Part shown: positions 1 to 8,470 of the stretch, piece by piece | How positions within the stretch are numbered: position 1 is the stretch's first letter | Layout: the number at the start of each line of letters is the position of its first letter | Assembly (NCBI RefSeq): GCF_013055795.1 | Contig: NZ_JABETO010000004.1 | Span: 1-64,000, forward strand | Reading direction: 5' to 3' | DNA from: Streptomyces sp. I05A-00742 | Lineage (GTDB): Bacteria; Actinomycetota; Actinomycetes; Streptomycetales; Streptomycetaceae | Length of the DNA: 64,000 nucleotides | Program-made: the position numbers and the translations under genes | Notes under the pieces: model-generated | Databases searched by the model: none | What the model saw: the letters and a program-made list of their open reading frames with translations, nothing else | Told to the model about the DNA's origin: nothing

Positions 1-370
1 CGCCCGGCTCGCCGCGCTGGCGGACGCCGGCCTGGTGACGTCGGCCGCCTCCCCGTGGCACGGCGCCGGCGCCTGCGCCGGACGCCCGGGCTGCGCCAAG
101 TCGCGCGCGGACGTGCGCGCCGACGCGAGCGCCGCGCTCTCCGGCGCGCGCCCTGGTGGCACCGGCGGTCTGCCGGTCTACTGGTCCGGGTGCGAGCGGC
201 GCTGCGGGCACCCCGGAGGGCGGTGGGTCGACGTCCTGGCGACGGGCGACGGCTACCGGGTGGCGGTGCGGGACGGGGGGCGGGAGGCGGACGGAAGCGT
301 GCGCGCCGTCGCCGCGCCCTCCCCGGAACTGCCCGGCGCGGTGGCCGCCGCGCGCGGCGGAACGTCGTGA
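1..370 (+). CDS. cobG: Precorrin-3B synthase CobG, C-terminal part (5' end outside window)
   Basis: This is the last ~122 codons of a sulfite/nitrite-reductase-fold protein, open at the left edge (frame starts at base 2). It shows the siroheme/4Fe-4S cysteine pattern: a C-x5-C pair in GACAGRPGCAKS and a C-x3-C pair in WSGCERRCGHP. In cobalamin biosynthesis CobG hydroxylates precorrin-3A with O2 to give precorrin-3B and needs this cluster. cobH and cobIJ, the next pathway genes, follow on the same strand, which supports CobG over an assimilatory sulfite reductase. The gap of ~235 bases to cobH shows no recognisable riboswitch. Stop is TGA at 368-370. Confidence 0.85.
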   Translation, partial: ARLAALADAGLVTSAASPWHGAGACAGRPGCAKSRADVRADASAALSGARPGGTGGLPVYWSGCERRCGHPGGRWVDVLATGDGYRVAVRDGGREADGSVRAVAAPSPELPGAVAAARGGTS

Positions 371-606
371 CGGCCCGGCCCGGGGCGACGTCCGGGTGCC
401 CCTTACAGCCGATGTATAGATGTATCGACGTGGCGACATGGACACATGACGACGCGGACCAGATGTGACGGCGGACGGCCCGGGCGGACGCCTTCCGGCA
501 CCCCGCACCCACTGACCCGTCCCGCCACTCCCCCGGCCGCCCCCGGCCGGTCCCCGAGCGCGTGAGCGCGACCAGCAAGCCCAGCGAGCGAGGCAGAGGC
601 AGCACA

Positions 607-1233
607 GTGTTCGACTACGACAAGGACGGCGCGTCCATCTACCGCCAGTCCTTCGCCACCATCCGCGCCGAGGCGGATCTCGACGGCCTGCCGCCGGACG
701 TGGCCCGGGTGGCGGTGCGCATGATCCACGCCTGCGGGATGACGGACCTGGTGCGCGATCTCGCGTACTCGCCGAACGTGGTGGCGCGGGCCCGCGAGGC
801 GCTGCTGGCGGGCGCGCCGATCCTGTGCGACGCGAACATGGTCGCCAGCGGCGTCACCCGCAAGCGGCTCCCGTCCGGCAACGAGGTGCTGTGCACCCTC
901 ACCGACCCGGCCGTGCCCGAGCTGGCCGCCCGGATGGGCACCACCCGCAGCGCCGCCGCCCTGGAGCTGTGGCGCGACCGGCTCGACGGGGCCGTGGTGG
1001 CCGTGGGCAACGCGCCGACGGCGCTGTTCCGGCTGCTGGAGATGGTGGCCGAGGGGGCACCCCGTCCTGCCGCGGTGCTCGGCATACCGGTCGGGTTCAT
1101 CGGCGCGGCCGAGTCCAAGGGGGCCCTGGCGGAGAGCGCCCTGGGCCTGGAGTATTTGGTGGTGCGCGGGAGGCGCGGCGGCAGCGCCATGGCCGCCGCC
1201 GCGATCAACGCGATAGCGAGCGAGGAAGAGTGA
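607..1233 (+). CDS. cobH: Precorrin-8X methylmutase CobH
   Basis: 208-aa protein that moves the C-11 methyl group to C-12 of precorrin-8X, giving hydrogenobyrinate. The conserved stretch RMIHACGM holds the catalytic histidine; [18 protein letters not shown] and [13 protein letters not shown] are family signatures. The GTG at 607 is chosen because AGAGG lies 7 bases upstream; an in-frame GTG at 562 would add 15 residues but lacks a ribosome site. The stop overlaps the GTG of cobIJ (GTGA), so the two are probably translationally coupled. Length is normal for the family. Confidence 0.93.
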   Translation: MFDYDKDGASIYRQSFATIRAEADLDGLPPDVARVAVRMIHACGMTDLVRDLAYSPNVVARAREALLAGAPILCDANMVASGVTRKRLPSGNEVLCTLTDPAVPELAARMGTTRSAAALELWRDRLDGAVVAVGNAPTALFRLLEMVAEGAPRPAAVLGIPVGFIGAAESKGALAESALGLEYLVVRGRRGGSAMAAAAINAIASEEE

Positions 1234-2768
1234 GCGAGCAGCATTCCCCGACGACCGGCCGGCTGTACGGGGTCGGGCTCGGCCCCGGCGACCCGTCGCT
1301 GATGACCCTGCGGGCGGTCGAGTGCGTCGCCGCCGCCGACGTCGTCGCGTACCACAGCGCCCGCCACGGCCGCAGCATCGCGCGCTCCATCGCCGAACGG
1401 CACCTGCGCGCCGACCACATCGAGGAGCCGCTGGTCTATCCGGTCACCACGGAGACCACCGACCACCCGGGCGGTTACCGCGGGGCGATGGAGGAGTTCT
1501 ACGAGGAGGCGGCGGCCCGGCTCGCCGCGCACCTGGACGCCGGCCGCACGGTCGCCGTGCTCGCCGAGGGCGACCCGCTCTTCTACAGCTCGTACATGCA
1601 CATGCACAAGCGGCTGGCCCACCGCTATCCGACCGAGGTGGTCCCCGGGGTCACCTCCGTCAGCGCCGCCGCGGCCCGCCTCGGTGAACCGCTGGTGGAG
1701 GGCGAGGAGATCCTCACGGTCCTGCCGGGCACGCTCCCCGAGGAGGAGCTCGCGGCCCGGCTGGCGGCGACCGACTCCGCCGTGGTGATGAAGCTCGGCC
1801 GCACCTTCCCCACCGTGCGGGGCGCCCTGGAGCGGTCGGGCCGGCTCGCGGAGGCGCGGTACGTCGAGCGCGCCACGATGCCCGGCGAGCGCACGGGGCG
1901 GGTGGCGGAGGTGGACCCGGAGTCCGTCCCCTACTTCTCCGTCGCCGTGCTGCCCAGCCGCGTGGCCGCCGTCGGCACCGCCCCCGCCGAGGAGGAGCGT
2001 GCCGGGACGGACGGCGGCGAGGTCGTGGTCGTCGGTCTCGGCCCGGCCGGGCCGCAGTGGCTGACACCGGAGGCGCGCGGTGAGCTCGCCGCGGCCGACG
2101 ACCTCGTCGGCTACAGCACGTACGTGGACCGCGTCCCCGTCCGCCCCGGCCAGCGCCGGCACGCGTCCGACAACAAGGTGGAGTCCGAACGCGCCGAGTT
2201 CGCCCTCGACCTGGCCCGGCAGGGCCGCCGGGTGGCCGTCGTGTCCTCGGGCGACCCTGGCGTCTTCGCGATGGCCACGGCCGTCCTGGAGGTCGCCTCC
2301 GAGGGCCCGCACCTCGACATCCCGGTCCGCATCGTGCCCGGCATGACCGCCGCCCACGCGGCAGCGGCCCGCGCGGGCGCGCCGCTGGGCCACGACTACG
2401 CCGTGGTCTCCCTCTCCGACCGCCTCAAGCCGTGGGAGGTCATCGCCGGGCGACTGCGCGCCGCCGCCGCGGCCGACCTGGTGCTCGCCCTGTACAACCC
2501 GGGCTCCCGCAGCCGGGTCTGGCAGGTCGGCAAGGCCCGCGACCTCCTGCTGGAGCACCGCTCCCCCGACACCCCGGTGGTGCTGGGCCGGGACGTGGGC
2601 GGCCCGGAGGAGAGCGTCCGCGTCGCCCGGCTCGGCACGCTCGTCCCCGAGGAGGTGGACATGCGCACGATCCTGATCGTCGGCTCCACGCAGACGCGCG
2701 CGGTGCGGCGCGGTCCGGGCGGGGGCGAGGAGATCGTCTGGACGCCGCGGCGGTATCCGGAGGGGTGA
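1230..2768 (+). CDS. cobIJ: CobIJ fusion: precorrin-2 C20- and precorrin-3B C17-methyltransferase
   Basis: 512 aa with two tetrapyrrole (corrin/porphyrin) methylase domains in tandem. The first (about residues 10-245) begins [19 protein letters not shown] and matches CobI/CbiL, which methylates precorrin-2 at C20. The second (about 262-505) restarts with [19 protein letters not shown] and matches CobJ/CbiH, the C17-methyltransferase and ring-contraction enzyme; it keeps the [10 protein letters not shown] and [13 protein letters not shown] motifs. The fusion is common in actinobacteria. The GTG start overlaps the cobH stop by 4 bases. After its TGA comes a long non-coding/decayed stretch, so the operon ends here. 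Confidence 0.93.
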   Translation: MSEQHSPTTGRLYGVGLGPGDPSLMTLRAVECVAAADVVAYHSARHGRSIARSIAERHLRADHIEEPLVYPVTTETTDHPGGYRGAMEEFYEEAAARLAAHLDAGRTVAVLAEGDPLFYSSYMHMHKRLAHRYPTEVVPGVTSVSAAAARLGEPLVEGEEILTVLPGTLPEEELAARLAATDSAVVMKLGRTFPTVRGALERSGRLAEARYVERATMPGERTGRVAEVDPESVPYFSVAVLPSRVAAVGTAPAEEERAGTDGGEVVVVGLGPAGPQWLTPEARGELAAADDLVGYSTYVDRVPVRPGQRRHASDNKVESERAEFALDLARQGRRVAVVSSGDPGVFAMATAVLEVASEGPHLDIPVRIVPGMTAAHAAAARAGAPLGHDYAVVSLSDRLKPWEVIAGRLRAAAAADLVLALYNPGSRSRVWQVGKARDLLLEHRSPDTPVVLGRDVGGPEESVRVARLGTLVPEEVDMRTILIVGSTQTRAVRRGPGGGEEIVWTPRRYPEG

Positions 2769-3325
2769 CGTCCCCCTGATGTCCGTCTCGTGACTCGTGG
2801 CCGGGCGCGGCGTCGAGCTGATCGTGGTGGTTGTCCGCGCTCAACGCCGCGATCTCATGGCGGTGTTCGCGGGGTCCGGCCCGTGCCGGTTCCAGTGCCG
2901 GCCGGGCCGGGCCGCCCGTGGGCTACCGGTTCGCGCCGCTCCGGCCCGGTCTCCCTCTGTGCCGGGCTTGTGTACGCGGGTGGCTGACGTGTCCCGTCGC
3001 TGCTGTTGTGGCGGCTCGCTCGGCACCGGTCAGGGGCAGGCCGGAGGCGACGTGGTCATCTCGCGCTCCAGGCGCGGGACATCGTCCAGGCCGCCGCCGG
3101 AGCGGGCCGACGACGTGATCCATGGCGTTGTCGCGCTCCAGTGCCCGGTGTTCCGGACCACGGGCGTGCCCCGTTGAGCGCTGGAAGTTGTGCTGGACCT
3201 CTCGGGCTGATCTGGCGTACACGCCTTCCAACACGCCGTGGGACCGGGCGTGCGGCGAGGACAGCCGCGGGAACCGACGCGGCTCGCCCTTCCGTGCTCC
3301 CGGTCCAAGGGCTTCGGCGTCTTCG
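2769..3325. other. Non-coding or fully decayed stretch after cobIJ
   Basis: About 560 bases with no reading frame whose translation I recognise on either strand; the frames that do exist have skewed, Arg-rich composition typical of GC-rich antisense. It borders the decayed block to its right and is probably part of the same degraded insert. Confidence 0.5.
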
Positions 3326-3861
3326 TCACTTGCCCGTGAGGCCGGCTGCCCGCACGTTGAGCGTGAGCGCCGCTGCCGCGGTGGCGAGCGCGAGGAGCGC
3401 CAGCGACACATCCACGCCCACGGCCGCGTACGGGCCTGCCCCGGCGTCGCCCGACGCGGCCGCCGCGGCGAGGGCGGGGCCCCGCGGCGCGCACGCCGGC
3501 GTCCCGCACACCGGGACGAGCCTGCCCACGGCCGTCAGTACGGCACCCGCGGGCCGCCGACGGCCGCGGCCGCCAGCAGGCTTCCGGCCGTGAAGACCGC
3601 CAGCGCGCCCAGCAGCACCCGCCGCGGGCCGTACCGGTCGGCGATTCGGCCCGCTCCGAGCTGCAGGGGGCCGCAGCCGAGCTGGTAGGCGGCGGCGAAC
3701 CAGGCCGTCTGCGCCGGGCCCGGGCCCAGGTCGTGGGAGACCAGCGGCACGGCCGCCGTGGGAGCGGCGACGGCCAGGGCGCCGCAGAGCAGGGCGAGGT
3801 GGCAGGGCAGGGCGGCGGTACGGGGCCCGTGCGCCTCCCGCGGTACGGGCCGCGCGTTCAC
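3326..3861 (-). pseudogene. MFS transporter remnant (internal deletion plus frameshift)
   Basis: Reading leftward from a GTG at 3861, ~108 codons look like the start of a major facilitator: a first membrane segment (HLALLCGALAVAAP), a second (AQTAWFAAAYQLGCGPLQ), the loop motif GRIADRYGPRR between TM2 and TM3, then TM3 (LLGALAVFTAGSLLAAAA). It stops at 3535. A different frame just downstream (3326-3529) carries a single hydrophobic helix (LALLALATAAAALTLNVR) like the last helix of an MFS protein. The ~9 helices expected between are missing, so this is a deletion derivative. Its GTG overlaps the stop of the upstream monooxygenase remnant (3858), suggesting they were once one operon. Confidence 0.6.
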
Positions 3862-4580
3862 AGGAAGTGCCCGTCGGGGCGGACGAGGCAAGGCCGCCGG
3901 TACGCCGCCGAGCGCACGGTCGTCAGTGGGTGGTCCAGCGCGGCCGCACGGGGGTCCGGGGTGCCGCACGGCGGCGTCAGGTGCACGTGACGACCGTCGC
4001 GCAGGGCCTCGAACAGGCGGTCCGGAGCACCCGGAAGGATGGTGAGCAGGGGAACGTCCGGTGCACGCTGCCCGCCGTGGATCCGCCGGGCGGGGTGCGC
4101 GGTGGCCGGGGACAGCCCGGCCAGTGCGGCGGCGAGACGACGGCGTACCGGCGGCAGCCGGGCGGCCAACAGGGCGGTGGCCCGCAGGACATGGGCCCGG
4201 TTCGACGCGGCCGCCTTGAAGTGCAGCAGGGCGCCCATCAGTGCAGGACGCGGGTGGCGGCCCGCCGCCGCTCGTCCGTGTAGGCGTCCAGCAGACCGTC
4301 GTGCCGGGGCTCCGCGACGGCCGCGGCGAGGCGCCAGCCGAGCCCCATGGCGTCGGCGATCCCGGTGTTGAGCCCCTGGCCGCCGGTGGGCGGGTGGACG
4401 TGGGCCGCGTCGCCGGCCAGGACGACGCGGTGGTGCCGGTACCGGATCGCGTGCTGCTGCTCGCAGCGGTAACGGCTGATCCACTCGACGTCCCGCAGTC
4501 CGAGGGAGCTTCCGGTGACGGCGCGGAGCAGTTCCCCGGCCCGTTCCGCGTCGACGGTGGCTTCCGCGCGGCCGCCGGGG
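3858..4580 (-). pseudogene. FAD-dependent aromatic monooxygenase remnant (PgaE/RdmE-like)
   Basis: The C-terminal two-thirds of a class A flavoprotein hydroxylase of the kind that oxygenates aromatic polyketides. Seen: the second FAD-binding motif VLAGDAAHVHPPTGGQG followed by LNTGIADAMGLGWRLAA, then DAYTDERRRAATRVLH and a stop at 4238. The reading continues in another frame (starting MGALLHFKAAASNR at 4240, TGATG overlap) as the thioredoxin-like C-terminal domain down to 3858. The N-terminal Rossmann GxGxxG half is absent: similarity ends near 4575-4590, where a uricase-like fragment begins on the other strand. So the gene is both truncated and frameshifted. Confidence 0.72.
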
Positions 4581-5390
4581 CAGGGGCGCCTCCCGACCGG
4601 CGCCGTCAACAACTCCGTCCTGGCCTTCGGCGCGCGGCACACCGCCGCGGAACCGGAGGTCTACGCGCTCGCGCTGGCCGAGCACTTCCTCGACGCCGCC
4701 CCACCGGTGGACACCGCGGAGCCGAGCATCACGTCCTCGGACCTGACTCCCCTGGAGGCCGCCGCGCCACCGTCCGGCGTCCATTCCGATGTCCCTTCCG
4801 GCGTCCCTTCCGGCGTCCGGCACTTCACCGCGGGCCGGCCCCCGCGCGACGTCGCCCGGGTGGCCCTCTCCCGCGACGGCACGACCACCGTGCTCGGCGG
4901 CCTCCGGGACGTGGAGCTCTTCGTCACCGGCGGCGCCACCTTCACCGGCTTCGCCCGCGACGCCTTCACCACCACCCGTACCTTCACCGACCGCGTCTTC
5001 GGAGCCCGGCTCGACGTGACCTGGTGGTACGCGCGGGCGTCCGGCGCGGACCACGGGACGTGCCGGAACCGGGCCCACCGCGCGGTCGTCGAGGCATTGG
5101 CCGGGCACACCAGCCGCTCCAGCCAGCACACCTTCTGCCGGCTCGGGACCGCCGTCCTCGACGCCTGCCCGGACGTCACCGCGGTCCGGGTCGAAGGAGC
5201 CCATCTGACGCGCGCGCTCGTCGACCTCACCCCCTTCGGGACGGAGAACGACGGCCGCGTCTACACCGCCGCCGACACCCAGCGCAGCACCGTGTCGGTC
5301 GACGTGCACCGGACGGGAACACGCCTGCCGGACCACCCGATGTCCACGCAGCAGAGCGAGGGAGGATCTCCGTGCCGACGAGACACCTGA
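4581..5390 (+). pseudogene. Uricase-like protein, N-terminus deleted
   Basis: From about 4585 the translation follows urate oxidase (T-fold): GAVNNSVLAFG corresponds to the family's TDTxKNTVYA stretch, then ALALAEHFLD, FARDAFTTTRTFTDRVFG (family: RDxYTTLxETxDRI), LDVTWWYA, HTSRSSQHTFCRLGTAVLDACPD and LTPFGTENDGRVYTAAD. The first ~55-60 residues, including the usual start and the catalytic Lys/Thr region, are missing, and the TD-T-K motif is altered. The frame stays open upstream to 4515 only because it runs antisense to the monooxygenase remnant. Its 3' end overlaps the next gene's start by 19 bases. Probably non-functional; as a member of a former biosynthetic cluster it may have been a uricase-like oxidase rather than a purine enzyme. 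Confidence 0.65.
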
Positions 5391-5970
5391 GGAAGGCCTG
5401 GAGCATCGCGGCCGCCGTCCTGCTCACCGCTGTCAGCGCCCCCGCCGCCGCCCCGGCCGCACATGGCGGGGGCGGCGGCGGCCCGCTCGTGCTCATGGCG
5501 TGTGCGGGCACCGTCACCGCCGCTTACGCACCGGGACTGACCTACGTCCCCAAACCCACCGCCATCACCTCCCGGGCCGAGGTGGGCTGCCCGGTCTCCG
5601 CCGGTCCCGGCTCACCCGGGCCACCTTTGGAGGGAAGTCCTCCGGAACGCTGTCCTGCCTCCTGGGCCCCGCGTCCGGCACCCTGACCTTCCACTGGGAC
5701 AGGGGGAAGACCTCAACGGCCGCCATCCGCAGCGTCGCCGCCGTCCGCCCCAACGGGAACGTTGTCACCGTCAGCACCGGCCGCATCACGTCCGGGGTCT
5801 TCACCGGAGCCCTCTTCGTCACCGAGGTCACCCTGCTCGCTTCCGGCCTCACCGACTGCCTGACACCGAAGGGGCTCGCCTCGGCCTCGGGGCCCACCAC
5901 CGTCACCATCACCCGGGCCGGGGCTGTGACCTCGCCCCGAGAGAGCCATAGGACGGACATCAAGGGATGA
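5372..5970 (+). pseudogene. Secreted protein with frameshift near 5607
   Basis: A GTG at 5372 with GGAGG six bases upstream opens a signal peptide (basic start MPTRHLRK, hydrophobic AAAVLLTAVSAPAAAP) and a mature part beginning MACAGTVTAAYAPGLTYVP up to about VGCPV. The similarity to a Cys-containing secreted family then resumes one frame over, from RATFGGKSSGTLSC to CLTPKGLASASGPTTVTIT, ending at 5970. The frame change fits loss of one base around 5600-5615, either a real mutation or a sequencing error. Function unknown. The stop overlaps the convergent dehydratase gene by 11 bases. Confidence 0.6.
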
Positions 5971-7273
5971 ACCCCATGCAGGCGAGCAGGGTGCGGGCCT
6001 CCACGTTGAGGAGGCCGCCGTACTGGTTGAGTGCGGCGAGCTGGCCGCAGGTCGCCCAGCGGAAGTCCTCGTCCGTCTGCAGGGGGAAGTCGCCGTCGAC
6101 GCGGACCGCCAGATAGCGGTTGCGGGCGTGGTGAAAGCGGCCGCCCTCCTCGGAATGGACGACGTCGAACAGGACGCGGCCGGGCGGTCCGGAGGCGGCG
6201 GCCAGGACCGTGTCCAGGTGGGGCGGGCGCCGGTCGGCGGGCAGGTGGGCGTAGTTGGCGGGGACGCACTGCACGGTGGGGGCGATCTCCACGGTGTCCC
6301 GGGTGCCCGCCTCGGCGCGGGCACGGACCAGGACGTGCGGCGTCCCGCCGACGTCGCGCACGAGGAAGGCGACGACGCCCCGGCCGCAGGGGGCGAGCAG
6401 CGGCTGTGACCAGGCGGTCACCTCCCGGTTGCCCGCCTGTACGTCGACGCCGATGATCCGGAAGTACCGGCCGTCCTCGTGACACACCTCGTCGTCGGTC
6501 ACCCGCCAGCCGGCCGTCTCCCGCAGCGGGACGCGTCGTCGCACGGTGGGGTCCGTCGTTCTGTGGTGGGTGAGCCAGTTGAGCAGTTCGGGGAGGGTGT
6601 GCAGGGCGCGTCCGTGGAAGCGGGCGGCGGCGGGTGCGGCGCTGCCGGCCAGGTGCGAGAGCACGGTACGGGTGTCCATGTTGACGAGGTCGTCCATCGC
6701 GAGCAGCCGCCCGATCTGGTCGAGGCCGAGCCAGCAGAAGTCGTCGAGGACGGGCACGTCCTCGACGGTCCGGACGATCACGTTGCGGTTGCGTTTGGCG
6801 AGGAACCAGGCGCCCTGCTCGCTCTGCAGCGCGTCCGCGAGCGGACGGCCGCGGCCCAGGGTGGTGAAGAGGTCGAGGTACGGGACCGCGCGGCCCCGGT
6901 GGACCCGGGTGTAGTTGCTGCGGGTGGCCTGCACGGTGGGCGACAGCTGGAGGGCGTTGACGTTGCCGGGCTCCATCTTGGCCTGGAGCAGGCAGTGCGG
7001 AACCCCGCCGACGTCCCGGACGAGGATGCCGAGAAGCCCGTGTTCCGGCTGGCTGATGATGGGCTGCTGCCAGTGCTCCACGGCGCGCCGCGGGACGCGG
7101 ACGTCCAGGCCGTGCACGGCGAAGAACTGTCCGCTGCGGTGGCGCAGGTCGCCCGTCGCCGGGTCCGCGCTCCAGCCGTCCAGTGCCGCCAGAGGCACGC
7201 GGGTCACCCGGTACGCGTGTGCCGCGCGGCGTTTCTCGAACCAGCGGTGGAATTCGGCGAGATCCGTGAACAC
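5960..7273 (-). CDS. NDP-hexose 2,3-dehydratase
   Basis: 437 aa from a GTG at 7273. It matches the deoxysugar 2,3-dehydratases (EvaA/TylC-VI/SpnO type), which remove water from NDP-4-keto-6-deoxyhexose in the first step of 2,6-dideoxysugar formation. These enzymes are an internal duplication, and both halves are visible: FHRWFEKRRA... GILVRDVGGVPHCLLQAK (about residues 10-110) with MEPGN and SPTVQATRSNYT, then ELLNWLTHHR... FLVRDVGGTPHVLVRARAE (about 230-330) with IAPTVQCVPANYA. Length and motifs are complete, so it could be functional. No other deoxysugar gene (synthase, 4,6-dehydratase, glycosyltransferase) is present in the window. It looks like the surviving member of the decayed cluster to its left. 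Confidence 0.9.
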   Translation of the reverse strand: MFTDLAEFHRWFEKRRAAHAYRVTRVPLAALDGWSADPATGDLRHRSGQFFAVHGLDVRVPRRAVEHWQQPIISQPEHGLLGILVRDVGGVPHCLLQAKMEPGNVNALQLSPTVQATRSNYTRVHRGRAVPYLDLFTTLGRGRPLADALQSEQGAWFLAKRNRNVIVRTVEDVPVLDDFCWLGLDQIGRLLAMDDLVNMDTRTVLSHLAGSAAPAAARFHGRALHTLPELLNWLTHHRTTDPTVRRRVPLRETAGWRVTDDEVCHEDGRYFRIIGVDVQAGNREVTAWSQPLLAPCGRGVVAFLVRDVGGTPHVLVRARAEAGTRDTVEIAPTVQCVPANYAHLPADRRPPHLDTVLAAASGPPGRVLFDVVHSEEGGRFHHARNRYLAVRVDGDFPLQTDEDFRWATCGQLAALNQYGGLLNVEARTLLACMGFIP

Positions 7274-7398
7274 CGTCGCGACACTCCCTGCACACCGGGC
7301 ACCGGGGCCCGGCCCCGGAGCGCTTGCGGGACGTACTTGCGGGACGTACTCGGAACGCTTCGGGGACCAGCGTGCCGCACTCCGCCGGGAGCACAGGT

Positions 7399-7460
7399 GC
7401 GCAGTTGAACGCGGGCGGGGGTGGTGGGGTGGGAGGGGGCCGTCCTCGGTTCAACTGCGC
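7399..7460. repeat. Perfect 12-bp inverted repeat with G-rich loop
   Basis: GCGCAGTTGAAC at 7399-7410 is repeated in reverse complement at 7449-7460. The 38 bases between hold six G-runs of 2-5 on the + strand (7413-7439), enough for a G-quadruplex. It lies ~125 bases upstream of the dehydratase start and in the gap between the decayed block and cobK. It could be a regulatory element or a trace of an inserted element end. Confidence 0.6.
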
Positions 7461-7560
7461 TCCGGTCCACCGCACTTGAGGACCGGACCGCTTCCCCTGC
7501 CACATCGGTCAAGGCGTGCAACACCAGTTACGGCCCGCAGTCGTCCGAGCCGCACAACCG

Positions 7561-7641
7561 GTGGATCCGGGCGGCCGGTGGATCCAGGGGTCGGTGGATC
7601 CGAGGGCCGGTGGATCCGAGGGCCGGTGGATCCGGGGGCGG
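7561..7641. repeat. Five tandem copies of a 16-17-bp unit (GTGGATCC core)
   Basis: GTGGATCC occurs at 7561, 7578, 7594, 7610 and 7626 (spacing 17, 16, 16, 16), each followed by a variable GC-rich tail such as GAGGGCCG. The array ends 8 bases before the cobK stop codon. There are no unique spacers. It may be a slippage-prone minisatellite or a protein-binding array. Confidence 0.85.
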
Positions 7642-7649
7642 CCGCCCGC

Positions 7650-8408
7650 TCAGCCCACCGTCCGTCGCACCCACTCCACGGCCTCCCCCGGGCCGGCCAC
7701 CGCCGGGACGCCCGCCGGGAGCGGTGGCCGCCGGACCACGACGACCGGGATCCCCGCCTCGCGCGCGGCGGTCAGCTTCGCCGCCGTGGCCTCGGCACCG
7801 CTGTCCTTGGTCACCAGGACGTCGACGCGGTGGCGGCGCAGCAGCTCGCGCTCGCCCTCGACCGTGAAGGGGCCGCGGGCCAGCAGGACCTCGGTCCTGG
7901 GCGGCATCGGGGGCGAGGGGGCGTCGACCGAGCGCACCAGGAACCACATAGTCTTCAGGTGCGCGAAGGCGGCCAGCCCCATCCTGCCCGTGGTCAGGAA
8001 GACCCGTTCCCCCAGGCCGGGCAGCGCCTCCGCGGCCTCGGCCAGGGAGCCGGCCGGATGCCAGTCGTCGCCCGGGCCGGCGACCCAGCCGGGTCGGCGG
8101 ACGGCGAGCAGGGGAACATGGACCTGTGCGGCCGCCTTCGCCGCGTTGGAACTGATCGTGTCGGCGAAAGGATGCGTGGCGTCGATGAGCGCGTCGACGT
8201 GCTGCTCGCGCAGCCACCGGGCCAGGCCCTCGGGCCCCCCGAAACCGCCGATCCGCACCTGCCCGGCGGGCAGCCGCGGCGCTGCGACGCGCCCAGCGAG
8301 CGAGCTGGTGACGCGCAGACCGGGGGCGCCGGCCAGCCCGTCGGCGAGCCGCCGGGCCTCCGTCGTACCGCCCAGGATCAGGATGTGGCGCTCGGCGCTC
8401 ACGCTCAC
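7650..8408 (-). CDS. cobK: Precorrin-6A reductase CobK
   Basis: 252-aa NADPH-dependent reductase of the macrocycle of precorrin-6A. The N-terminal Rossmann motif HILILGGTTEARRLADGL, the middle ATHPFADTISSNA and VLVTKDSGAEATAAKL are family signatures. The GTG at 8408 is preceded by AAAGG six bases upstream; a second in-frame GTG at 8402 is also possible. It is transcribed away from cbiD, with ~60 bases between the two starts, so a shared divergent promoter is likely. No cobalamin riboswitch is recognisable in that short gap. Confidence 0.92.
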   Translation of the reverse strand: MSVSAERHILILGGTTEARRLADGLAGAPGLRVTSSLAGRVAAPRLPAGQVRIGGFGGPEGLARWLREQHVDALIDATHPFADTISSNAAKAAAQVHVPLLAVRRPGWVAGPGDDWHPAGSLAEAAEALPGLGERVFLTTGRMGLAAFAHLKTMWFLVRSVDAPSPPMPPRTEVLLARGPFTVEGERELLRRHRVDVLVTKDSGAEATAAKLTAAREAGIPVVVVRRPPLPAGVPAVAGPGEAVEWVRRTVG

Positions 8409-8470
8409 CAGCCACCTTTCTGTTCGCGCGTCCGCTCCCCGTACCGGAGCGGCCACCCACCCTACGGCCG

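Noticed and set aside
371..606. Cobalamin riboswitch before cobH, cobK or cbiD
   Set aside because: I looked for a B12-box-like conserved core in the gaps at 371-606 and 8409-8470 and saw none; it may lie upstream of cobG outside the window.
2797..3411. Possible transposase or other gene after cobIJ
   Set aside because: None of the frames on either strand gives a recognisable motif such as DDE residues or a recombinase signature.
7561..7641. CRISPR-like array
   Set aside because: Repeat units are contiguous, only 16-17 bp long, with no unique spacers and no cas genes.
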